This document shows, piece after piece, positions 57,827 to 64,000 of a stretch of DNA of 64,000 nucleotides. The stretch's first letter is position 1, and each line of letters opens with the position of its first letter. Both the position numbers and the translations under genes were made by a program. The stretch is from Candidatus Methylophosphatis roskildensis (GTDB taxonomy: Bacteria; Pseudomonadota; Gammaproteobacteria; Burkholderiales; Rhodocyclaceae). The notes under the pieces are model-generated. The model searched no databases, had not been told where the DNA came from, and saw only the letters and a program-made list of their open reading frames with translations. Where the stretch lies: contig JADJEV010000001.1 in the NCBI GenBank assembly GCA_016708905.1, positions 1-64,000 on the forward strand. Reading direction: 5' to 3'.

Positions 57827-58588
57827 TCAGAGTACATGGGTAGGCTCCTGTGTATAGCGCAAGACCATGTTGGCCAGCAGCCGCAACAGAGCGGGGTCGC
57901 TCGGCGAGGCGGCGGGCGTGACGGCGGGCGCACCTGAGCTCACGCCCACTACGGGTGTGCCGGCTGCGCCGATGAGCTTCATGCCACCGAGCAAGCCGTG
58001 ATAAGCCACGGCAGCAAGCCCCTCTGGACGAGCTTGGCCGAGCAGCACAGCAGTGCGCAGTTGCTCGTAGGCTTCGATTCCTGCCGGCACGATCTTGCCT
58101 TTCGTCGTGGTGTCTGAGCGCGCTTCGAGGCTCAGCGTTTTTTTCCGCTCCAACGCACGTTCGATGCTGCGTGGATGCACCGCGATGTGCTTCTCATCGC
58201 GTAGGGCCTTGGCGAGCGCTCGGGCGTGTAGCGTGGGATCCTCGGCCTGACGCCCGGCAATAAAGACCATGACCTCGTCGGTGAGCTTGTGCGCACCCTT
58301 GGGGCCGCGCCGTTGCGGCAAAAGCCCGGCTACGCCGTCGCGGTCGAACGCGTTCATCGCCTGGTACAAGGTCGGTCGCGACATTCCGTACATGGCCGCC
58401 GCCTGCGCCTTGGGCGTGCCCTCGTGGCTGACCTGGCGAAGCATCTCGTACTTCACCTGGACGAGGTCCAGCGCGTCGAAGAAGACACTGTTGCGAAAGT
58501 GTGGCGCGCTCACCCGGTCGGGGTGCAAGTTGAGCGACTCGTTCTGCTTTAGCCGCTCAGCCTTGGCGCTTCTCTTGGTCCTGATCAC
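57827..58588 (-). CDS. Helix-turn-helix protein of the recombinase unit
   Basis: 253 residues from GTG 58588 (VIRTKRSAKAERLKQNESL). HTH: LRQVSHEGTPKAQAAAMYGMSRPTLYQAMNAFDRDGVAGLLPQRRGPKGAHKLT, quoted by its key part; then a helical region and an Ala/Pro-rich stretch before RLLANMVLRYTQEPTHVL. It is in the same frame as the recombinase, separated by one TGA. Probably a DNA-binding partner of the recombinase. Confidence 0.75.
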   Translation of the reverse strand: MIRTKRSAKAERLKQNESLNLHPDRVSAPHFRNSVFFDALDLVQVKYEMLRQVSHEGTPKAQAAAMYGMSRPTLYQAMNAFDRDGVAGLLPQRRGPKGAHKLTDEVMVFIAGRQAEDPTLHARALAKALRDEKHIAVHPRSIERALERKKTLSLEARSDTTTKGKIVPAGIEAYEQLRTAVLLGQARPEGLAAVAYHGLLGGMKLIGAAGTPVVGVSSGAPAVTPAASPSDPALLRLLANMVLRYTQEPTHVL

Positions 58589-58833
58589 AGTGGTTACAGT
58601 GGCCGTTTGTATGTATTGTAATATATGCCGCCATTGTTGGATGTCAAGGGTAATTTTTTGCGAGGTAGACCTTTGAATAAGCCAAGCAAACATCACTAGC
58701 CCCCCACTTTCTACCTCCGTCACTCCGGCCAACCTGCCCAACCAGCAAGCCACGAAGTCGATCACCGTCACCATTGATGTGTTCACTGACAAGATCATGA
58801 GCGGCATAATTAAAATGACGTATGCGGCGGAAT

Positions 58834-59115
58834 TCATTTGACACCGCCTTCTTCGTCGCGAACCTTCAGCGCGGCGATCAGCGCGCTCAGCCGCAGCAGA
58901 TCATCGACGCGCAGCCAACTGCGCCCCGCCGACGCCGCCATGAACGAATCGAGCTCGTGCAGACTCGTCCACGACGTCAGCACTGAGACCAGCTGTCCCC
59001 GCGCGTCGTAGTACATGATCCGGTCATCACCCCACGTCTTCTTGCGCGTGGCGGCCGTAATCCGCTCGCCACGCCTGGGATGAAATGCGTGCGTGATCTC
59101 AACAAGGGTTCTCTG
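58834..59115 (-). CDS. DUF5372-like protein of the recombinase unit
   Basis: The frame QRTLVEITHAFHPRRGERIT, KTWGDDRIMYYDARGQLVSVLTSWTSLHELDSF (quoted in part), RVDDLLRLSALI matches the small DUF5372 family that accompanies HTH-recombinase pairs. No ATG precedes the conserved region; the start is unresolved and the given end is where similarity begins. Function unknown. Confidence 0.6.
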   Translation of the reverse strand, partial: QRTLVEITHAFHPRRGERITAATRKKTWGDDRIMYYDARGQLVSVLTSWTSLHELDSFMAASAGRSWLRVDDLLRLSALIAALKVRDEEGGVK

Positions 59116-59940
59116 ACATTGCGTACAACCGTCAGTTGGGGACTTACGAGAAGGGCCGGGTCGAGCGCGGTGTCGGCTACGTCAAGGGCAACTTCCTTGC
59201 CGGCCTGGATCTGCCGGAGTTTGCCGCGCTCAATCCGGCACTGCGCCTCTGGCTGGAGTCGGTGGCCAATGTCCGCTTGCACCGGGAAACCCATCGCCGG
59301 CCAGTCGATCTGTGGAGGGAGGAGCAAGCCCATTTGCAGGCGGTCAATCCCCGCCCCTTCGATGTCGGCCGGGTGCTGACGCTGCGCGCCAACCGGCAAT
59401 TCCGGGTGAGCTTCGAGGGCAACCGTTATTCGGTACCGGCGCGCTTTGCCGGCAGCCAAGTGACCGTGAAGGTTTATCCGGACCGACTCTGCGTGTATCA
59501 CGGCGAGGAATTGATCGCACGCCATGGCCGCTCATTCGAGCGGCACCGCGACATCGAGGATCCGGATCATCCGAAGGCGCTGCTGGCACAGCGTCGCCAT
59601 GCGCGCGACGCCCACGTGCTCAAGCGCTTCCTTGCCCTGTCGCCGCTGGCGGCGAAGTACCACGCCGGTCTGCTGGAGCGCCGCGGCAATGCCATTTCGC
59701 ATGTCCGCAAGATCGTGGCGCTGGCCGAGATCCATGGCGACGATCCGGTACTGCGGGCGATGACTGATGCATTGGCCTTCGAGGCGTTCAGCAGCGAGTA
59801 CATCGCGCATTTGATCGAGGCGCGCGAGCGCAAATTGCCCGAGGCGAGCCCGCTGCTGCTGATGCGCCGTCAGGATGCGCTGGATCTGGAGTTACCGCCG
59901 GCCGATTTGTCGGCTTATGCAAACTTAACAGGAGATGACA

Positions 59941-60687
59941 ATGGGAATGACTGAGGCTCTATTGCAGACGAATCTGAAGCGCTTGCAGTTGCCGTATTTC
60001 GCCGACCACCACAGCGCCTTGATGGCGCAGGCGGGGCGCGAATCCTGGTCGCATGGCCGACTGCTCGAGCACCTGGTCGACGGTGAGGTGGCCCGTCGTG
60101 ATGCCGCCTTGATCGAGCGCCGGCTGAAGGCGGCGCGCCTGCCCGGGATCAAGACGCTCGATGGCTTCGATTGGAGTTGGCCGAAGAGGATCAATCGGGC
60201 GCAGCTCCAGCAGGTGTTTCGCCTGGACTTCCTCCCCCAACACGGCAATCTGATCCTGCTCGGAGGCGTCGGTGTCGGCAAGACGCATCTGGCGATTGCC
60301 CTGGCGCATACCGCTTGCCTCAAGGGCAGGACGGCCCTGTTTACCAGCGCAGTCGATATCGTCAATACGCTGGCCGCCGCCCAGGCTACCGGCGGCATCA
60401 AGCGCGAGATGGCACGCCTGCTCAAGCCTTCGTTACTCGTCGTCGATGAACTGGGGTACTTGCCGATCGACAAGTTCGGCGCCGATGCGCTGTTCCAGGT
60501 GATCAGCCAACGCTACGAGCGCGGTTCGACGATCATTACTACGAATCGGGCGTTCAAGAACTGGCCGGAGATCTTCAACAACGACAGCACGCTGACTTCG
60601 GCTTTGCTCGACCGCTTGCTTCATCACGCCGAGTCCATCGTCATTGAGGGCCGTAGCTACCGCATGCGCGATCAGTCCGATTCCTGA
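59941..60687 (+). CDS. istB: IS21 ATPase IstB
   Basis: 248 residues from MGMTEALLQTNLKRLQL (AGGAG 7 bases upstream; an alternative ATG lies two codons earlier). AAA+ ATPase with Walker A LLGGVGVGKTHLAIAL, Walker B LLVVDELGYLPIDKFG and the IITTNRAFKNW sensor segment. Overlaps istA. Intact. Confidence 0.95.
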   Translation: MGMTEALLQTNLKRLQLPYFADHHSALMAQAGRESWSHGRLLEHLVDGEVARRDAALIERRLKAARLPGIKTLDGFDWSWPKRINRAQLQQVFRLDFLPQHGNLILLGGVGVGKTHLAIALAHTACLKGRTALFTSAVDIVNTLAAAQATGGIKREMARLLKPSLLVVDELGYLPIDKFGADALFQVISQRYERGSTIITTNRAFKNWPEIFNNDSTLTSALLDRLLHHAESIVIEGRSYRMRDQSDS

Positions 60688-60938
60688 TCCGACCTTCACC
60701 ATAAACCGCCGGCTTCCTGCATCGCAGGGCCGGCCGCTTTCGCTTGCTCCGGCGAGTCTCCCCTCGGGCCGCTTCAACACCCCAGTTTCCGCTCCGCTTC
60801 CAAGTCGTCAGATTCGGACCAGTTTCGAGCCGGCGCGGACAAGTTGTTCAGCTGGCTGTCGAGCTCGCTCCGCTCGGTGTCGCGTTCGACCCCCGGCACC
60901 GAGGTACCGCTCGAAGCACCCAAAGGCTGGGCCTCTGT

Positions 60939-61700
60939 GTGACTTGGCGTCTTGTGTACGCCTCTGAGGTCGGAACCTCCCACGCACACACCGCTACTCC
61001 CTGCCAAGACAGCTGCTGGGCATTGGTCGACCGTCTGGCGGACGGGCAGCCGCTCCTGTCGGTATTCGTCGCAGACGGGGCTGGCAGCGCTGCTAAAGGC
61101 GGGGAAGGTGCGGAGCTCGCTATCGAGGCTGCCGCAGCTTTCATCGCCAAGAAGGCGAAGCAGGGAGAGTTCGGTCTGAGCGACGTGCTTGCCACCGACA
61201 TCGTGCTCGCAATACGCGAGCGCATTTATGCAGTTGCCGAAGCGGAGAAGCTGAAGGCGCGTGACTGCGCCTGCACGTTCTTGGGCGTGCTCTCGGCTGC
61301 TGCCGGGACGTTGGTTCTTCAAGTCGGTGACGGCGGCGTCGTTCTGGACACCGGTGCGGGGCTCGAGGTAGCCGTCGTCCCGATGTCGGGCGAGTATGCG
61401 AACATGACGCACTTCGTGACCGACGAGGACGCCGTGACCGTCCTTGCGACCAAGACGTACCCTGACCGGGCATTGAAGGTCGCTGCGTTCACTGATGGCA
61501 TACAGCGACTTGCCTTGAACCTCGCGACCAACACACCGCACGAGCCGTTCTTCGCGCCGTTCTTCAACGGAATGGCCAAGGCAAATGCTGCGCAGGAAGA
61601 CCAACTCCAAGGCCTGCTGGTCAAGTTCCTGAACAGCCCACCGGTCAACGAGCGCACGGATGACGACAAGACGTTCGCGTTGGCGCTCTGGATGTCCTGA
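60939..61700 (+). CDS. PP2C-type protein phosphatase of the TerY-P triad
   Basis: 253 residues from a GTG overlapping the vWA stop (GTGA). PP2C motifs: SFVADGAG-like VFVADGAGSAAKGGEGAELA (metal-binding Asp-Gly), CTFLGVLSAAAGTLVLQVGDGGVVL and VAAFTDGIQRLAL. Removes phosphate from Ser/Thr and is expected to oppose the kinase encoded next. Intact, so it may still be translated from internal signals. Confidence 0.88.
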   Translation: MTWRLVYASEVGTSHAHTATPCQDSCWALVDRLADGQPLLSVFVADGAGSAAKGGEGAELAIEAAAAFIAKKAKQGEFGLSDVLATDIVLAIRERIYAVAEAEKLKARDCACTFLGVLSAAAGTLVLQVGDGGVVLDTGAGLEVAVVPMSGEYANMTHFVTDEDAVTVLATKTYPDRALKVAAFTDGIQRLALNLATNTPHEPFFAPFFNGMAKANAAQEDQLQGLLVKFLNSPPVNERTDDDKTFALALWMS

Positions 61701-61708
61701 CATCGCGT

Positions 61709-62776
61709 ATGCCGAGGACCCTGTACACCTCCAGAGGGACAGCGGTCGACATCGGCCGCGAACTTGGCAAGGGCGGCGAGGGCTCAGTCTTTGATGTGCC
61801 GTCCTCGTCCAGCCAGGTCGCCAAGCTTTACCACAAGGCGCCGGACGGTAAGAAACAGGCCAAGTTGAGCTTCATGGCGTCAACAGCAGACGCCCAGCTG
61901 CTCAACTACGTCGCCTGGCCACAGGAGACACTACATCCCAGCCGAGGTGGCCCTGTCATCGGCTTCCTAATGCCGAAGGTGTCCGGCAAGAACCCAGTGC
62001 ATATGGTGTACAGCCCGGCGCATCGCCGGCAGGACTATCCGAAGGCGGCTTGGGACTTCTTGCTGTACGTGGCGCGAAACATCGCGGCCTCGTTCAAGAC
62101 TGTACACGCGCACGGCCACGTTGTTGGCGACGTCAACCAGAACAGCTTCATGGTGGGCCGCGACAGCAAGGTCGTCCTCATCGACAGCGACTCGTTCCAA
62201 GTCAACGCCCGCGGGACCATGCACCTCTGCGAGGTGGGCGTCTCGCACTTCACTCCGCCCGAGCTCCAGACGTTGTCGTCGTTCGATGGGTTTAAGCGCA
62301 CGACGAACCATGACAACTTCGGGCTGGCACTTCTGATATTCCATGTGCTATTCGGCGGCCGGCATCCGTAATCGGGCGTTCCCCTTCGCAATGGCGTAGG
62401 AGACGCGCTCGAGACGGACATCAAGAATTTCCGCTACGCCTATGCTCGGGACAACCAAGCCCGTGGCTTCAGCCCGCCGCCACGCTCCATCCCGGTCTCT
62501 ATGCTTCCCGATGCGATGGAGTCCATGTTCCATTTCGCGTTCACGGAGAAGGGAGCATCGGACGCTCGACCAACGGCACAGCAGTGGGTGGCCGCGCTAG
62601 ACAGCGTCCGGAGCCGCCTCAAGAAGTGCAGCGCATCCGACATGCACGTCTATCCAGACCGCTTGGCGTCATGCCCGTGGTGCTCTCTGGAAAGGCAGGG
62701 GGTGGCGTATTTCATCGATCTGGGCACTACCTTTACCCAGACGACCACAGGCTTTGTGCTTACTCAGAGCTTGTGA
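61709..62776 (+). pseudogene. Protein kinase of the TerY-P triad, stop codon and truncated end
   Basis: Glycine loop GKGGEGSV (residues 20-27), Lys39 in VAKLYHK, catalytic loop HVVGDVNQNSFMV (Asp141) and metal Asp in LIDSDSFQV (159-161), typical of the divergent TerY-P kinases. A TAA at 62369-62371 interrupts GGRHP-SGVPLRNG, where Tyr is expected; the frame then continues through MESMFHFAFTEKGASDARPTAQQW to CPWC of a Zn ribbon. It stops at 62776, earlier than full-length relatives, at the start of a transposon remnant. Confidence 0.85.
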
Positions 62777-63130
62777 TTTATTCCCCGGCGCGGCCGGAAG
62801 GCCACACAAGGAACATTGGCGCCGGGTTGTTCGGCGCAAGATGGATTTCGCATTGCCTACCCCGCTATCGAGCGTTCATTTGGCGGATTTCCACCGATTC
62901 GGGCCCTCAAACCGGCAATCCGGCGATGCCGGACGAACCTGTCCCTATCCCGAGCAATTGCGGCGCCAGTGCCGCCATGCGCATCAGGTTGTGCGCCAGG
63001 GCGAAGATCGTGTCCCTCCGGCAATGCGGCATAGATTCTGCGGTTCGCGCTGATTGGTACGGGGGTTGGCAATGAAGTAGTTTGCATTTGGGTCTTGCGT
63101 TCCAAATCCATCTCGGCTACTCTGCTGCGC
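62777..63130. other. Junction region with transposase debris
   Basis: About 350 bp between the truncated kinase and the DUF4338 gene. The only recognisable content is a transposase C-terminus on the minus strand (62934-63030). Confidence 0.5.
62934..63030 (-). pseudogene. C-terminal transposase remnant
   Basis: Minus-strand frame RRDTIFALAHNLMRMAALAPQLL, the C-terminal helix common to several DDE transposase families in Rhodocyclaceae-like genomes. No other part of the gene is present. Marks the breakpoint that truncated the kinase gene. Confidence 0.5.
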
Positions 63131-64000
63131 ATGCAGGGAACGCTGAGCTACCGTCACCGTGTGATCACCGACGAGGACCTCGTCTTCATTCGCAGTCTCA
63201 TCGCCGAACATCCAGGCTTGAGCCGGAGGCAACTGTCCAAGAAGCTGTGTGAGGCCTGGAATTGGGTGCAGGCCAACGGCGCACCGCGCGACATGGTGTG
63301 TCGCGGGTTGATGCTGATGCTCCATCGCGAAGGTCTGATCGAATTGCCGCCGGTACGCTGGGTGCCGCGCAATCCGATGGTCGATCGCAGCCAACCGCAG
63401 CGGATGAGCGTGGATGAGGCGCCGCTGCATGCAAGATTCGCAGATCTTGGTCGGCTGGAGGTGCGCCAGGTGCGGCGTACGCCCGATGAGGCCTTGTTCA
63501 ACAGCCTGCTCAAGCAGCACCACTATCTGGGTTACACGCAGCCGGTGGGGGAGCATCTGAAGTACCTGGTCTTCGCTCAGGGACGGCCGGTGGCCTGCGT
63601 GGCATGGTGCTCGGCACCGCGCCACCTGGGTAGCCGCGATCGGTTCATCGGCTGGGACAAGCAGGCACGGCGGCAGAACATCGGGCTGCTCGCCTACAAC
63701 ACGCGATTCCTCGTTCTGCCCTGGGTGACGGTGCCACACCTGGCCTCGCACATTCTGGGACGCATGGCGCGCGTGCTCTGCGCCGATTGGCAGCGCCTGT
63801 ACGGCCACCCGATCTATTTTGTCGAGACCTTCATCGACCCGCAGCGTTTTCGCGGGACCTGTTACCGAGCAGCCAACTGGATTGTGCTGGGGAGCACTAC
63901 CGGGCGCGGCAAGGACGCACCGACCCGCCAGGCCAACCGCTCGATCAAGCAAGTGCTGGGCTACCCGCTGGTCAAGGAGTTCCGCCAGCGGCTCTCGGAA
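63131..64000 (+). CDS. DUF4338 (DruA-like) protein, runs off the window
   Basis: First 290 residues, no stop before the edge. N-terminal ~90 residues form a winged-helix-like module (LIAEHPGLSRRQLSKKLCEAWNWVQANG), followed by the DUF4338 domain: FNSLLKQHHYLGYTQPVGEHLKYLVFAQGRPVACVAW (quoted in part), RDRFIGWDKQARRQNIGLLAYNTRFLVLPW and IYFVETFIDPQRFRGTCYRAANW. Related to the domain fused to the transposase at 13.6 kb but with an added N-terminus. No Druantia partner genes are seen on the left side. Confidence 0.85.
   Translation, partial: MQGTLSYRHRVITDEDLVFIRSLIAEHPGLSRRQLSKKLCEAWNWVQANGAPRDMVCRGLMLMLHREGLIELPPVRWVPRNPMVDRSQPQRMSVDEAPLHARFADLGRLEVRQVRRTPDEALFNSLLKQHHYLGYTQPVGEHLKYLVFAQGRPVACVAWCSAPRHLGSRDRFIGWDKQARRQNIGLLAYNTRFLVLPWVTVPHLASHILGRMARVLCADWQRLYGHPIYFVETFIDPQRFRGTCYRAANWIVLGSTTGRGKDAPTRQANRSIKQVLGYPLVKEFRQRLSE

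Larger units (their letters stand above)
55752..59147 (-). mobile_element. 3.4-kb serine-recombinase unit inserted in istA
   Basis: Flanked by GAGAAG at 55746-55751 and 59148-59153; the istA frame is restored on removal of 55752-59147 plus one repeat. Contains on the minus strand a DUF5372 gene, an HTH gene and a large serine recombinase. No terminal inverted repeats are visible. Confidence 0.82.
55077..59954 (+). pseudogene. istA: IS21 transposase IstA, split by a recombinase unit
   Basis: Part 1 (55077-55751): HTH region ATALSLDVKTVRRWIG, DDE residues in VAQVDWGEFG and VMVDNLRCAV, ending ACAVAKGNEK. Part 2 (59154-59954): GRVERGVGYVKGNFLAGL, NRYSVPARFAGSQVTVKVY, ARHGRSFERHR. Removing the insert and one GAGAAG repeat restores KGNEKGRVERGVGYVK in frame, a 491-residue transposase. 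Present only as a broken gene here. Confidence 0.92.
54033..60841 (+). mobile_element. IS21-family element with passenger genes, itself interrupted
   Basis: Ends TGTCGCGGCCG ... CGGCGCGGACA (imperfect inverted repeats beginning TGTC), flanked by AGTTG at 54028-54032 and 60842-60846. Carries two small passenger genes, istA and istB; istA is split by a 3.4-kb recombinase unit. Without that unit the element is about 3.4 kb. Confidence 0.85.
53469..60942 (+). pseudogene. TerY-type vWA-domain protein, stop codon plus IS21 insertion
   Basis: GTG start, then CPCILLLDVSSSMNGRPLDELNAGL with the MIDAS DxSxS motif, VEVGIVTFG, DTPTGGAITQALNMVEERK and PWVFLITDGKPTDAW. TAA at 53616-53618 (codon 50) interrupts TFRD-LSADALAMKRVEV. 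The C-terminus (FSWLSSSLRSVSRSTPGTE ... GWASV, 60847-60942) follows the IS21-type element; removing 54033-60841 and one AGTTG joins the halves in frame to 219 residues. With the next two genes it forms a TerY-P phosphorylation triad. Confidence 0.88.

Noticed and set aside
58644..58844. 66-codon minus-strand frame between the DUF5372 and HTH genes
   Set aside because: Starts at a GTG overlapping the DUF5372 stop but has no recognisable content; could be leader sequence only.

Overview
The window is GC-rich bacterial chromosome, most likely a betaproteobacterium near Rhodocyclaceae / Candidatus Accumulibacter. That is inferred from the core gene orders (lolB-ispE-tRNA-Gln-prs-rplY-pth-ychF; pcm-rhodanese-tolC; cimA with leuCD nearby); no rRNA gene is present to confirm it.

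Layout. 1-13.4 kb is housekeeping: on the minus strand TPR lipoprotein, lolB, ispE, tRNA-Gln, prs, rplY, pth, ychF; then mutM, a dynamin-like GTPase, lepB, small unknowns, a GNAT acetyltransferase and an alpha-carbonic anhydrase. 13.5-17.0 kb is an insertion sequence coding for a DUF4338-ISAs1 fusion, split by an ISKra4 element. 17.0-22.7 kb has a TPP riboswitch, thiC and a SWIM/SNF2 helicase. 22.7-33.6 kb is accessory DNA: gene-poor tracts, a 168-bp inverted repeat pair, four toxin-antitoxin loci, an unfamiliar 1.65-kb mobile unit, an IS1380-type element and a homocysteine S-methyltransferase. 33.8-43.0 kb carries tolC, rhodanese, pcm, an RND efflux operon with its TetR repressor and operator, and a di-haem peroxidase-like protein. 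43.4-45.4 kb holds transposon debris and one complete integron gene cassette between two attC sites. 45.4-50.1 kb is cimA, a MmyB-type regulator and leuCD. 50.7-64 kb is a nest of insertions.

Three nested insertions can be undone on paper, and each time the host gene returns to frame. The second copy of the 1.65-kb unit sits in a ParE toxin gene with CTA repeats. An IS21-type element (54033-60841, repeat AGTTG) sits in a vWA gene that, with the following PP2C phosphatase and protein kinase, forms a TerY-P type triad. Its istA is in turn split by a 3.4-kb unit (55752-59147, repeat GAGAAG) with a DUF5372 gene, an HTH gene and a large serine recombinase. The triad also has TAA stops in the vWA and kinase genes, so it is decaying.

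Many conserved genes (ychF, pth, ispE, the TPR gene, lepB, thiC, the GTPase, the GNAT) show single-base indels or stops that essential genes could hardly tolerate. Several fall in homopolymers, so much of this is probably assembly error; such genes are annotated at full extent with the break noted. The least explained items are the 1.65-kb two-copy unit, the integron cassette, the DUF4338-transposase fusion and the shared-frame HTH/recombinase pair.
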